In this document: in pieces, positions 9,255-17,916 of the stretch
How positions within the stretch are numbered: position 1 is the stretch's first letter
Layout: every line of letters starts with the position of its first letter
Assembly: GCA_934661375.1 (NCBI GenBank)
Contig: CAKUJH010000003.1
Location: forward strand, 96,087 to 160,086
Source: an uncultured Victivallales bacterium
GTDB taxonomy: Bacteria > Verrucomicrobiota > Lentisphaeria > Victivallales > UBA1829
Reading direction: 5' to 3'
DNA length: 64,000 nt
Notes under the pieces: generated by a model
The model's input: only the letters and a program-made list of their open reading frames with translations
Database searches by the model: none
What the model was told of the DNA's origin: nothing
Made by a program: the position numbers and the translations under genes

Positions 9255-10055
9255 ATGCAATGGATTGATACACATTTTCATTCGGGCGAATACCTGCCCG
9301 ATTTCGGAGTTTACATTCGGGAAGCGGCGGCGGCAGGGGTCGGGACTTTTCTGCTGTGCGCCTCCAACGGAACAGAGTCGCAGCTGGCGCGGCAGACCGC
9401 CGAACAGTTTCCGCAGATTTATTTTGCCGCCGGACTGCATCCGCATGAAGCGGAATCGGGACAGGCCTTTCTGTCCCGGCTGGATTCATTCCGCGGACAT
9501 CCGAAACTGGCGGCGGCAGGGGAAATCGGACTGGATTATTTTTATGATTTCTGTCCGCGCGAAATACAGCTGGCCGTGCTGGAAAAACAGCTGGACTGGG
9601 CATTGTCCGCGCAGCTTCCCGCCGTGATCCATTGCCGGGACAAGGCGGATTCCGAACTGGCTTACGAAGATGCTTACCGTCTGCTGGAACCGTTTGCGCG
9701 GCAGGGCGGGCATTTTGAGCTGCACTGTTATACGGGCAGTCCGGCTTTCGCGGAAAAATTCGCCGCGCTGGACGGTTATTTCGGAGTCGGCGGCATGATT
9801 ACCTTCGGACGTGCGGACAATATCCGGGAGCTGGCGCGTATCCTGCCGGCGGATCGTCTGCTGCTGGAAACGGATGCGCCGTATCTGGCGCCGAAACCGT
9901 ACAGAGGCAAGCCGAATCACTCCAGATATATTCCGCTGATCGGCGCGAAACTGGCGGAAATCAAAGGAATCACTCCGGACGAATGCGCCCGGATCACCAC
10001 GGAAAATGCCTGCCGGCTGTTTCCCGCGTTTCAGAAGAAAGAGGTGCCGGAATGA
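9255..10055 (+). CDS. TatD family metal-dependent deoxyribonuclease
   Basis: A 266-residue TIM-barrel hydrolase of the TatD type, with 3'-5' exonuclease or DNA-repair roles in characterised members. Metal-site motifs in order are DTHFHS (5-10), GLHPHE, GEIGLDYFY, VIHCRDK, LHCYTG and LLETDAPYL near residue 200. It starts 21 bases after the methyltransferase with an AGGAAAG ribosome site and overlaps the next gene in an ATGA at 10052-10055. A nuclease translationally coupled to an HNH protein suggests a joint nucleic-acid role, but that is inference. Confidence 0.93.
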   Translation: MQWIDTHFHSGEYLPDFGVYIREAAAAGVGTFLLCASNGTESQLARQTAEQFPQIYFAAGLHPHEAESGQAFLSRLDSFRGHPKLAAAGEIGLDYFYDFCPREIQLAVLEKQLDWALSAQLPAVIHCRDKADSELAYEDAYRLLEPFARQGGHFELHCYTGSPAFAEKFAALDGYFGVGGMITFGRADNIRELARILPADRLLLETDAPYLAPKPYRGKPNHSRYIPLIGAKLAEIKGITPDECARITTENACRLFPAFQKKEVPE

Positions 10056-10372
10056 GCGACTGGATTGATATTCAGAAGGACCCGGCGCACGTGGCGCGGG
10101 AACGGGCAAAAGCACGGGAACTGCGTAAAACCGCCTGGTGGCGTTCTCTGCTGGACAAAGGGGAATGCCATTACTGTCACGGCAAATTTCCGCCGGAGGA
10201 ATTGTCGATGGATCACATTGTGCCGGTGGCGCGCGGCGGACGGAGCGTCAAAGGCAATGTGGTCCCCTGCTGCAAGGAATGCAACAACCGCAAAAAATAT
10301 CTGACTCCGGCAGAAATCATCATGGAACAGCTCGAACGGGAAGCCGGAGAAAAGGAAAAATCCGGGGAATGA
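10052..10372 (+). CDS. Small HNH endonuclease family protein
   Basis: A 106-residue protein that is essentially a single HNH domain. A zinc site is formed by C39/C42 (CHYC) and C74/C77 (CCKEC), the catalytic DH pair is D54-H55 (SMDHIVPVARGG), and the Asn-containing NNRK follows at about 78. Such free-standing HNH proteins are common in bacteria and their substrate is generally unknown. It overlaps the TatD stop by ATGA, so it depends on that gene for translation. It converges on the AraC gene with only 8 bases between the stop codons and no clear terminator hairpin. Confidence 0.88.
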   Translation: MSDWIDIQKDPAHVARERAKARELRKTAWWRSLLDKGECHYCHGKFPPEELSMDHIVPVARGGRSVKGNVVPCCKECNNRKKYLTPAEIIMEQLEREAGEKEKSGE

Positions 10373-10380
10373 TTCTGTTT

Positions 10381-11268
10381 TCACTTGCCGGAAAGCCGCT
10401 GCGCCCGGAATTCACCGGGAGAAAGCCGGTATTTTTTCCGGAACGCCGTACAGAAACTGGCGGCAGACGAAAAGCCGCACAGCAGTGCAGCCTGTTTTAC
10501 GGAAAGTTTCGGATTCTTCAGTTTTTCCAGAGCGTTTTTCAGCCGGATGGAATTCAGGTATGCCAGCGGAGAACACCGGAACTGACGCTGAAAAATCCTG
10601 CGCAGAGTGTTTTCACTGACTCCCGCTCTGGATGCAATGAACGGAATGGAAATATTTTCCTGATACCGGTTTTCCATGATGAACAGGGCGCGTTCCAGCG
10701 GCGTGTCCTGCTCCGGAGTCCCGGAAATCAGAAGGGATAAATCCAGCAGCAGCGAATAGGAAAGTCTGGAATTGTTCACCGGATCCGATTCGATGACATT
10801 CCCGATTCTGCGCATTTTTTCTTCCACAGAAGCCGGATCCGGAAGCTCCAGCAGACGGCTGACTCCCAGACGCAGGGTCATGGATACGGCATTGACATTT
10901 TCACCGGCAAGGATCAGGGCAAGTTTGTGAACCGTTTTCGTCCCATGCCGGATGAATCGGACGGTGCTTCCGGGGGCAATCACGTAAAGTGTTCCCGGAC
11001 GTGCAATTTCCCGCCGTTCCTCGGTAATGAACTCCATTTCCCCGGCGAGCAAAAATTCCAGTGCCAGATAAGGGTAACGGACATGTTTATACCAATGGTC
11101 GTTGCTGCGCAGTTCTTCGGTAAACTGACTGGCAAGAACCGGATAATGAACACGATGAGCCTGCGGGGAGGTCTGCCGCTGAAGCATCCGGGCATTCAAC
11201 CCGCCGCTGCACAGATCGTATGAATCAGGATCAAATCCCTGTGAAATTTTTCTCAAACTGTCCGCCAT
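10381..11268 (-). CDS. AraC family transcriptional regulator
   Basis: A 295-residue regulator. The N-terminal part (about 20-180) is a cupin-like sensor with the stretch YLALEFLLAGEMEFITEERRE. The C-terminal part (about 190-290) carries the two helix-turn-helix units of AraC: ISIPFIASRAGVSENTLRRIF, then the conserved AALLCGFSSAASFCTAFRKKY followed by SPGEFR. It is divergent from the Gfo/Idh oxidoreductase and PIG-L genes and probably controls them through the dyads in 11298-11342. Effector unknown; a sugar is likely from the neighbours. Confidence 0.92.
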   Translation of the reverse strand: MADSLRKISQGFDPDSYDLCSGGLNARMLQRQTSPQAHRVHYPVLASQFTEELRSNDHWYKHVRYPYLALEFLLAGEMEFITEERREIARPGTLYVIAPGSTVRFIRHGTKTVHKLALILAGENVNAVSMTLRLGVSRLLELPDPASVEEKMRRIGNVIESDPVNNSRLSYSLLLDLSLLISGTPEQDTPLERALFIMENRYQENISIPFIASRAGVSENTLRRIFQRQFRCSPLAYLNSIRLKNALEKLKNPKLSVKQAALLCGFSSAASFCTAFRKKYRLSPGEFRAQRLSGK

Positions 11269-11297
11269 GGTTGTTTTTCAGAATCAATTGGTTGAAA

Positions 11298-11352
11298 ACA
11301 GAAATTATAATCTGTCAAAAACGCTTGCAGAAAACGGTTTTCGATATATAAT
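11298..11352 (+). promoter_or_regulatory. Divergent promoter/operator region between araC-like gene and Gfo/Idh gene
   Basis: TTGCAG (11325-11330) and TATAAT (11347-11352) give a 16-base spaced promoter for the oxidoreductase. Inside the spacer is the palindrome GAAAACGGTTTTC (11330-11342). A second dyad, ACAGA/TCTGT, spans 11298-11315. Both are plausible binding sites for the divergent AraC regulator. Confidence 0.5.
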
Positions 11353-11419
11353 ATATACGAAGAAACGGACAAGTCAAACTCCGGAAAAAGTTTTCAGCAA
11401 AAGAAGGAAGCGAGCAGAA

Positions 11420-12562
11420 ATGGCAAAAAAAATACGCATTGCAGTGGCTGGCGCGGGAAACCGGGCAAGATATGTGGTGAAGGAGCTGCTGGAAACAGCG
11501 GACGGCACAGTGGAAATCGGGGCGATATACGATCCGGACCACGCGGTGGCGAAAGAAACCGCAGTGAAGTTCTGGAATTCCCCCGACGCGGAAATCTGTT
11601 CCAGCTGGGAACAGGCTCTGCAGAACAACATTGACTGGGCTATGGTTTTTTCTCCGAATTATGCGCACAAAGAAGAAATCCTTGCTGCCTTTGCCGCGGG
11701 AAAAGATGTTTTTTCCGAAAAACCGCTGGCAACGAAAATTGAAGACTGCCAGGCCATCTACACCGAATGGAAAAAGTGCGGCAGAACTTTTGCCACCGGT
11801 TTTGTGCTGCGGTATTCCAGAATTTACCGCAAAGCGTATGAACTGCTCCATTCCGGGATTTTCGGAAAACTGGTTTCCGTGGAAGCCAACGAAAACATCC
11901 GTCCGCAGCATGGCGGCTACATCATGAGCAACTGGCGGCGTCTCACCAAATACGCCGGACCGCATATTCTGGAAAAATGCTGTCATGACCTGGACCTGAT
12001 CGAATGGTTCACCGGCTCCATCCCGTCCAAAGTCTGCGCATTTCACGGACGCGGTTTCTTTACTCCGGAAAACCGGGCGCTGGAAGATAAATACGGCAAA
12101 GATGCGTTTATCTGCTGGTGGGATCCGCACCGGGTGGAAACCCCGTTCAATGCGGATTCCGACCTGCATGACAATATGGTTTCCATTGCCCAGTTCCGGA
12201 ACGGTGTGCATGTTTCGTTCAATTATTCCATGCTCAGCACTCTCCCGGAACGGCGCATGGTCTTCCACTGCACCGAGGGAACGCTGCGTCTGGATCTCCA
12301 TCAGAAGCGACTCAGCTGGAAAACCATCGGCGCGACGGAAGCAACCACGCTGGACTTTTCCGACTGCGACGGACATGGCGGCGGAGACAATTTCATCATG
12401 AAAGAGCTGTTTGAAACCATGACTGCCGGCGTTCCGCCCAAATGCAGCGGCGAAGAAGGTCTGCTCAGCGCAGTGTACGCACTGGCATTGGATCAGTCTG
12501 CCTCAACAGGAAAAATTTTCGACCTGGAACCGGTCTGGACGTCCCTGGGACGCGCAGAATAA
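11420..12562 (+). CDS. Gfo/Idh/MocA family oxidoreductase
   Basis: An NAD(P)-dependent sugar or inositol dehydrogenase-like protein of 380 residues. The Rossmann motif is IAVAGAGNRAR near the N-terminus. The family's catalytic-Lys segment is FSEKPLA at about 98-104, and the later HILEKCCHDLDLIEWF supplies the substrate-side His and Asp. The start at 11420 is preceded by a GGAAG ribosome site; a longer in-frame extension to 11267 would run through the promoter and is rejected. The PIG-L deacetylase gene follows after 25 bases, so the pair may act on an N-acetylated sugar; this is inference. Confidence 0.92.
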   Translation: MAKKIRIAVAGAGNRARYVVKELLETADGTVEIGAIYDPDHAVAKETAVKFWNSPDAEICSSWEQALQNNIDWAMVFSPNYAHKEEILAAFAAGKDVFSEKPLATKIEDCQAIYTEWKKCGRTFATGFVLRYSRIYRKAYELLHSGIFGKLVSVEANENIRPQHGGYIMSNWRRLTKYAGPHILEKCCHDLDLIEWFTGSIPSKVCAFHGRGFFTPENRALEDKYGKDAFICWWDPHRVETPFNADSDLHDNMVSIAQFRNGVHVSFNYSMLSTLPERRMVFHCTEGTLRLDLHQKRLSWKTIGATEATTLDFSDCDGHGGGDNFIMKELFETMTAGVPPKCSGEEGLLSAVYALALDQSASTGKIFDLEPVWTSLGRAE

Positions 12563-12587
12563 AAAGCAGAATTGAGGAGAAGGTTTT

Positions 12588-13268
12588 ATGAAGAAGACAG
12601 TCTGTATTGTGAATGCTCATCCGGATGACCTGATCGGCTCCGCCGGTCTGGCGTTCATGCTTGCGGAATCCGGCGGTTACGATCTGAAAATCATTGATTT
12701 TTCCAGAGGGGAACGCGGTCTGTCCCAGCACGGCGTATCCATGGAAGAATGCGCAGCCAAGCGTACGCAAGAAGAGCTCGAAGCGTGCGCCATGCTCGGA
12801 GTACAGCCTGTCTTTCTGCATGAAATTGATGGAGCAATCTATGCTCCGCAGTCAACCTGTCAGGAACTGGCGGAGATTTTCCGCGAAACACAGCCCTGCG
12901 CCGTTTTCACGCATTGGCCGGTGGACCGTCATACCGACCACGTGATGTGCGGCGCAGCCACGTTCGCGGCATTGCGGCTCAGCGGCGTCAGACCGGAAGT
13001 GTTTTTCCATCATCATCCGCATCAGACCATGAACATGCCTTTTCTGCATTACGCCTGTTTCGGACAGCACATCATGGACCGGAAATATGAACTGGTCCGG
13101 AAATATGTCTGTCAAGACGGCGCGGGAATGGCGGAGCGGAAACTTTGCGAGGCGAAATTTTTCGGCTGGAAAGCGGGGCGGACACCTTATGCGGAAGCCT
13201 TCGGTTCGTTCCAGACGGCAGGCGAAAAAAGCGCGTTCTTTGAAGAATTGCCGGTCAATGTGAATTGA
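12588..13268 (+). CDS. PIG-L (LmbE-like) family deacetylase
   Basis: A zinc-dependent de-N-acetylase of the PIG-L/LmbE fold, 226 residues. The zinc-site motif AHPDD is at residues 10-14 (ligands H11 and D14). The third ligand is probably H118 in the stretch HWPVDRHTDH (109-118). Family members remove acetyl groups from GlcNAc-type sugars (BshB, MshB, GlcNAc-PI). No bacillithiol or mycothiol genes are near, so a catabolic amino-sugar role fits better. A clear ribosome site (GAGGAGAAGG) precedes the start. Confidence 0.9.
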   Translation: MKKTVCIVNAHPDDLIGSAGLAFMLAESGGYDLKIIDFSRGERGLSQHGVSMEECAAKRTQEELEACAMLGVQPVFLHEIDGAIYAPQSTCQELAEIFRETQPCAVFTHWPVDRHTDHVMCGAATFAALRLSGVRPEVFFHHHPHQTMNMPFLHYACFGQHIMDRKYELVRKYVCQDGAGMAERKLCEAKFFGWKAGRTPYAEAFGSFQTAGEKSAFFEELPVNVN

Positions 13269-13287
13269 CAGTCCGGCACATCAAGAA

Positions 13288-13326
13288 TCCCGGCGGTACG
13301 AAAAATCACCATTCAAACCGCCGGGA
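13288..13326 (+). terminator. GC-rich stem-loop after the PIG-L gene (possible terminator)
   Basis: TCCCGGCGG (13288-13296) pairs perfectly with CCGCCGGGA (13318-13326) around a 21-base loop. No T-run follows, so it may be a factor-dependent stop or an mRNA 3' stabiliser rather than a classical intrinsic terminator. Confidence 0.45.
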
Positions 13327-13410
13327 CACCTCCCCCTAAAGGAATCCGGATTGCGGTTGAAGCCGCTGCGGACAAACTGCAAAATGAAATAATTTTTTTG
13401 ATTTGTCCGC

Positions 13411-13438
13411 TTGTAAAACCCGAAAAAAAGTTTATAGT
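13411..13438 (+). promoter_or_regulatory. Putative promoter of tRNA-Pro
   Basis: TTGTAA (13411-13416) and TATAGT (13433-13438) are 16 bases apart, and the mature tRNA begins 17 bases after the -10 element. Confidence 0.5.
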
Positions 13439-13454
13439 ATTGCTTCCAGTCATA

Positions 13455-13530
13455 CGGGGCATAGCGCAGTTGGTAGCGCGCTTGCTTTGGGAGCAAGAAG
13501 TCGTGGGTTCGAATCCCACTGCCCCGACCA
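13455..13530 (+). tRNA. tRNA-Pro, anticodon TGG
   Basis: A 76-base cloverleaf. The acceptor stem CGGGGCA (13455-13461) pairs with TGCCCCG (13520-13526), followed by discriminator A and an encoded CCA. The anticodon stem CTTGC/GCAAG encloses loop TTTGGGA with TGG at 13488-13490. The T arm is GTGGG TTCGAAT CCCAC. All stems pair without mismatch. Confidence 0.97.
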
Positions 13531-13574
13531 GTTTCATACTTAAATCGCATCTCTCCCCCCCTTCATACGGTGAT

Positions 13575-13598
13575 TTTGTATGTAACTTTGTATGTAAC
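13575..13598 (+). repeat. 12-base perfect tandem repeat downstream of tRNA-Pro
   Basis: TTTGTATGTAAC occurs at 13575-13586 and again at 13587-13598, about 45 bases beyond the tRNA. No integrase or other mobile gene is near, so its role is unknown. Confidence 0.7.
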
Positions 13599-13685
13599 CA
13601 TTTTCTTTGGCAATGGTATTGAAAAAACACTGCACAGGAGTATATTCCAGCAAATGGAAAAAATTTTATCATGAGGATTTGCAGA

Positions 13686-15686
13686 ATGTCAGAAATTACC
13701 TGGTCTCTGATGCATCCAACACCGCTGGATGCAGAATATATGAAACGTGTTGTCGCCGAGGCAGATGCCAGTCCTGTCAAGGTGGATTCCTTTGAAATCT
13801 GTGCGGAATGCCACGGCTTGCTGGGCGGATTGGACGGATTGAGCTTTTATGACCGTTACCCGTCTCTGCAGCGCGACAACCAGGCTGTCGCCGCCAATAT
13901 CGCCACGCTGAAAGAAGTTCTGAAAATCGCGCATGATTCCGGACGGCCGGTCTATTACTGGCACCGAGAAGTTACGGTTCCCGACGGGCTGGTGAAACTG
14001 ATTCCGGAACTGCTGGACCGGAAAGGGGAATTCAATTTACTGGGACAGGCTTTTGAAGATCTTCTGCGTTATAAATTCCAGCAGGCGTTTGATAATGTTC
14101 CGGAACTGGACGGCATTGTGCTGACCCTCACAGAGGCGGATTACTCTGCCATTCACAACTCCACTCCGGAACTGTATCCTCCGGAACAGGTGGTGGCAAA
14201 AGTCGCCGGAATATTCGCAGATGAACTTCAGAAACGGGGCAAACGTTTCATTCTCCGTTCCTTCGGCTCCATTGCCAAAGATTATGAGGATATTCTTGCC
14301 GGCGCTTCGCTGCTGGAGAAACAGGGTATCCGTTTTGAAGTCGAAACAAAAATCACTCCCTACGATTTCGACCCGTTTCTGCCGGAAAATCCGTTCCTGC
14401 ATCATACGGGAAATCTGACGCTGGGAGCGGAATGTGATTCTCTGGGAGAATTCCTGGGAGCGGGATATCTTCCCGCGGAAAATACAGCCAACATTCTGCG
14501 CTGGGTCAAAGGCGCACAGAAAGCCGGAGTCAACCGGTTCGCCATCCGCTGCGACCGCATCGGCAATAATGTCTTCGAAAAGTATCCGCTGAATCTTTTC
14601 GCTTACATGCGTGCGATCTCCGATGAAAACGTAACGGCGGAACAGATCGAGAATGAATATTTTTCGTCTTATCCGCCAAAAATTCAACCGGATATGAAAA
14701 AGCTGTCGCGGCTGGGACTCGAAGCAATTCTTAAGACCAATTACCTGAAAGGCAATCTGATTTTTCATCAATTCCCCCCGAAAGTTTCGCTCAAATATCT
14801 GAAAGCGGGCGGGTTTTTCGGCTGTTTCAAAGAACATGTGCCATTGAAAGCACTGGCGGAAATCTGGTCCATTCTGTCCGGAAATTCAACCGGAACCAGA
14901 GCGGAGCTGCTGTCTGAAAAAAATGCAGCCGTGACAATGGTTCAAGACGGCATTGCGATCATTGAATCCGAAAAAGCGGATCTGCCGGAATCGGAATATC
15001 TGCAATTGAAAGAACTGTGGAGCAACCTCCTATGCGCCTCGGAATGCATCCTGGCTTTCTGCACCTGCACGGCGGCTTATTTTGATGATATGGAACAGAT
15101 GTCGCCGGAACATCCGAAACTTTCTGCGGCAGTGAAGAATGCGGAAAAAATCTTTCTGAAATATGACGATACCGGAACGGCGATGGAATCCAATGAAGGA
15201 TTTGTCAACGGGATGGAACGAAATCTTTTCCTTTCCAAAAATGATATTGCCGATGTTTATCCGCGTCCGCTGCGGGGAATGCTCCGGCTTATTCAGGAAG
15301 AATACGAAGCCGAGTACCGCGCACGCATGAAATACGGGAATTGGCAGGATCTTTTCATTCCCGGTTCCATCACGGACGAATGGCGCTGCGAACGTGCCAT
15401 GCATGGATGTCATGCCGCAATGAAAGAGAATCGGCTGTGCCGGATCATCGGGAATCAGGTATTTCCCAACGGAACACTGGGATTTGAGTTGAATGCGGAG
15501 CAGGAGCGGAACATGATCTGCTTTGCCGGACAAGGCAATGCCAGGATTACCGTCAATGGGGAATGCTATGAGGAAGAACTGACAGAGAACACCAGTCTGA
15601 CCGTTGCTCCGGGCAGGAAATTCCACGTGATCCTGCAAGGGCTTTCCGGAGATTATCCCATTCTTTTTGCCGCAGGGATACGGTAA
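13686..15686 (+). CDS. Unrecognised 666-residue protein, probable TIM-barrel glycoside-hydrolase-like enzyme
   Basis: I do not recognise the family firmly. The protein has no signal peptide or membrane segment. The first half (about 40-400) alternates hydrophobic beta-like strands and helices as in a barrel: DGLSFYDRYPSL, GIVLTLTEADY, RFILRSFGSI, GIRFEVETKI, HTGNLTLGAECDS and NRFAIRCDRIG. This resembles GH67/GH20-like enzymes, but I cannot assign catalytic residues. The last 100 residues look like a small beta domain. The ATG at 13686 is preferred over 13671 because GAGGA lies 8 bases before it. It sits alone between two tRNA genes and its codon use looks more AT-rich than its neighbours. Confidence 0.6.
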   Translation: MSEITWSLMHPTPLDAEYMKRVVAEADASPVKVDSFEICAECHGLLGGLDGLSFYDRYPSLQRDNQAVAANIATLKEVLKIAHDSGRPVYYWHREVTVPDGLVKLIPELLDRKGEFNLLGQAFEDLLRYKFQQAFDNVPELDGIVLTLTEADYSAIHNSTPELYPPEQVVAKVAGIFADELQKRGKRFILRSFGSIAKDYEDILAGASLLEKQGIRFEVETKITPYDFDPFLPENPFLHHTGNLTLGAECDSLGEFLGAGYLPAENTANILRWVKGAQKAGVNRFAIRCDRIGNNVFEKYPLNLFAYMRAISDENVTAEQIENEYFSSYPPKIQPDMKKLSRLGLEAILKTNYLKGNLIFHQFPPKVSLKYLKAGGFFGCFKEHVPLKALAEIWSILSGNSTGTRAELLSEKNAAVTMVQDGIAIIESEKADLPESEYLQLKELWSNLLCASECILAFCTCTAAYFDDMEQMSPEHPKLSAAVKNAEKIFLKYDDTGTAMESNEGFVNGMERNLFLSKNDIADVYPRPLRGMLRLIQEEYEAEYRARMKYGNWQDLFIPGSITDEWRCERAMHGCHAAMKENRLCRIIGNQVFPNGTLGFELNAEQERNMICFAGQGNARITVNGECYEEELTENTSLTVAPGRKFHVILQGLSGDYPILFAAGIR

Positions 15687-15786
15687 AAAAGGCATTCCAA
15701 TTCCGTGTCATGCAGAAAAGAATTCGCTTACCGCATTCCTTTTCAAATGGCAGCGACAAAAATTTGCAAAAAAATTGATTTTTGAT

Positions 15787-15814
15787 TTGCAATTTTGCAA
15801 AATACTGCTATATT
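15787..15814 (+). promoter_or_regulatory. Putative promoter of tRNA-Arg
   Basis: TTGCAA (15787-15792) and TATATT (15809-15814) are 16 bases apart, 19 bases before the mature tRNA. Confidence 0.55.
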
Positions 15815-15833
15815 GCATGACATACAAACGGAA

Positions 15834-15910
15834 GCACCCGTAGCTCAATTGGATAGAGCGTCTGGCTACGGACCAGAAGGTTGCAGGTTCAAGTCCTACC
15901 GGGTGCACCA
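15834..15910 (+). tRNA. tRNA-Arg, anticodon ACG
   Basis: A 77-base cloverleaf. The acceptor stem GCACCCG (15834-15840) pairs with CGGGTGC (15900-15906), then discriminator A and encoded CCA. The anticodon stem TCTGG/CCAGA encloses CTACGGA with ACG at 15868-15870. The T loop is the usual TTCAAGT. The A34 is presumably deaminated to inosine by TadA, as known for bacterial tRNA-Arg(ACG). Confidence 0.97.
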
Positions 15911-16187
15911 TTTAGTTTATATCCACTCTGATTCTTTTTCTTCTTCCTTTTCATCTTCAGTAATACTGTGTTCATATCAGAAATGTTAACCGGTAATACC
16001 CTGAAAAGAAACGGATTATACGGTTTCGGGGGCGTTGTCTCCGGGATATGCAGGCATTGTCCTTTGTTTTCTGCACGGAATCTTGCAGGAAATCAGCTCC
16101 ATTTATGAAAATGGACTTGAAAAATAGCAAAAATCATTTATGTTGTCATTTATGACAGTTATAGATTAGTTATTTCGAGGTTTACGG
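15911..16187 (+). other. Intergenic region before the pilB operon
   Basis: No gene is visible. The downstream end holds the 14-base palindrome TGTCATTTATGACA (16144-16157) about 30 bases before the first pilB start. That placement suits an operator or promoter-proximal site; a clear -35/-10 pair was not found. Confidence 0.4.
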
Positions 16188-17915
16188 ATGGCACAGAACA
16201 ATGACTTTATCCTGGAGCTGCTTCAGGAAAACGGAATGATCACCGAAGAACAGATCGCCGAAGGCTGGAAAAAAGTCGCGGAGACCGATGGTCAGCTGAG
16301 TATCATTCAGGCTCTGGAGGAACTCAAGTATGTCGACGGCAATGAACTGCTTCAGATGCTGGCTCAGCAATACGGCATGGAGACCCTGGATCTGACGTCA
16401 TACAAAATCCCGCAGGAAATCATTGATTCGGTTCCCAAGGAAGTCGTGTATCAATACCATATCATTCCCGTGATGAAACATGATGACCTGCTGACCATTG
16501 CCATCGGCGACCCCACGGATCTCACCACGCTGGATTCCGTCCGCTATGTGCTGAAATGCGACGTGGATGCGGTTGTCGCGCCGCAGAAACAGATTCAGGC
16601 GATGATCGACCGCTATTACTCCGAAGCGGAAAAAGGAGTGGACCGGGCTTTGGCTGAGATCGAAGAGCAGGAGGAGGAGGATATCCCGGAAGCTCCGTCC
16701 GATGACGCCGGCGGCGCGGTCAATGCCGACGAATCCGGCGAAGGCGATGCCCCGATCATCCGTCTGGTGACCGCCATCATCGTGGAAGCCTACAAGATGC
16801 ATGCCAGCGATATTCACCTTGAGCCGCTGGAAAAACGCTACCGGATCCGTTACCGGGTGGACGGAGTGCTGCGGGAAGTGGACGCTCCGCCGAAATATCT
16901 GCAGCAGAACGTGACCAGCCGTATCAAAATCATGTCGCGTCTGGACATTTCCGAAAAGCGTCTGCCGCAGGACGGCCGCATTCAGATGCGCGTCAGCGGA
17001 TGCGACATTGACTTGCGCGTATCCACCATTCCCACCACGCACGGCGAGAGCATTGTCATGCGTATTCTGGAAAAAGCCAGTATTCAGCTGGAAATTCCGC
17101 AGCTGGGTTTTTATGCCGACGACCAGAAAAAAATCAACCAGATCATCAACATGCCGGACGGAGTGTTCCTGGTAACAGGTCCGACCGGTTCCGGCAAGAC
17201 CACCAGTCTGTACGCCTTCCTGAACACCATCAACCAGCCGAACCGCAAGATCATCACAGTGGAAGACCCGGTGGAATATCAGCTGGCGGGTATCAATCAG
17301 GTGCAGGTGAACAATCTGGCGGACATGACATTTGCGAATGCACTGCGCGCCATGCTGCGCCAGGCGCCGAACATCATCATGGTCGGAGAGATCCGGGATG
17401 CCGAAACGGCGGTCATCGCCATCAATGCGGCACTGACCGGACACCTGGTGTTCAGTACGCTGCACACCAACGATGCGCCCAGTGCCGTTACCCGTATGAT
17501 TGATATGGGAGTGAAACCGTTCCTGGTCTCCTCGGCAGTCCGCGCCATCCAGGCGCAGCGCCTGCTCCGCCGGGTCTGCAAAAACTGCGCGGAACCGACA
17601 ACGCCGACCAAAGATGAGATCCGTCTGCTGAAACTGGACGACAAATTCATGGACACCGCCAAGCTGATGAAAGGGCGCGGCTGTTCCGTCTGCGGCGGAA
17701 CCGGATACAAGGGGCGTGTCGGCATTTATGAAATTTTCCAGGTGGGTGAAAACATTCAGCACCTGATTTATCAGAAGTCTTCGGCGGACGTGATCCGCGA
17801 AGCCGCCCGGAAGGCGGGCATGGTCACGCTGCGGGAAGACGGTCTGCGCAAAGCCGCGGCGGGTATCACCACGCTGCACGAAGTCCTTATAACCACTATG
17901 GGAGATGCCGAATAA
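16188..17915 (+). CDS. pilB: Type IV pilus / type II secretion assembly ATPase PilB/GspE (first copy)
   Basis: A cytoplasmic hexameric ATPase that powers pilin or pseudopilin polymerisation. The 575-residue protein has an N-terminal MshEN/T2SSE-N domain (about 1-150) and an acidic linker with EEQEEEDIPE near 165. The ATPase domain carries Walker A GPTGSGKTT at about 331, the Asp-box region IITVEDPVEYQ, Walker B IIMVGEIRD, and the His-box FSTLHTNDAPSA. A zinc tetra-Cys site is CKNC...CSVC with GGTGYKGR. All key motifs are intact. A GAGG ribosome site precedes the start. The second ATPase gene begins at its stop codon. Confidence 0.95.
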   Translation: MAQNNDFILELLQENGMITEEQIAEGWKKVAETDGQLSIIQALEELKYVDGNELLQMLAQQYGMETLDLTSYKIPQEIIDSVPKEVVYQYHIIPVMKHDDLLTIAIGDPTDLTTLDSVRYVLKCDVDAVVAPQKQIQAMIDRYYSEAEKGVDRALAEIEEQEEEDIPEAPSDDAGGAVNADESGEGDAPIIRLVTAIIVEAYKMHASDIHLEPLEKRYRIRYRVDGVLREVDAPPKYLQQNVTSRIKIMSRLDISEKRLPQDGRIQMRVSGCDIDLRVSTIPTTHGESIVMRILEKASIQLEIPQLGFYADDQKKINQIINMPDGVFLVTGPTGSGKTTSLYAFLNTINQPNRKIITVEDPVEYQLAGINQVQVNNLADMTFANALRAMLRQAPNIIMVGEIRDAETAVIAINAALTGHLVFSTLHTNDAPSAVTRMIDMGVKPFLVSSAVRAIQAQRLLRRVCKNCAEPTTPTKDEIRLLKLDDKFMDTAKLMKGRGCSVCGGTGYKGRVGIYEIFQVGENIQHLIYQKSSADVIREAARKAGMVTLREDGLRKAAAGITTLHEVLITTMGDAE

Positions 17916-17916
17916 A

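Noticed and set aside
11267..11419. 51-residue N-terminal extension of the Gfo/Idh protein
   Set aside because: It would span the -35/-10 elements, and the Rossmann fold starts right after the ATG at 11420.
13455..15910. Genomic island bounded by the two tRNA genes
   Set aside because: There is no integrase, no direct repeat of a tRNA 3' end and no mobile gene; only one AT-richer gene lies between them.
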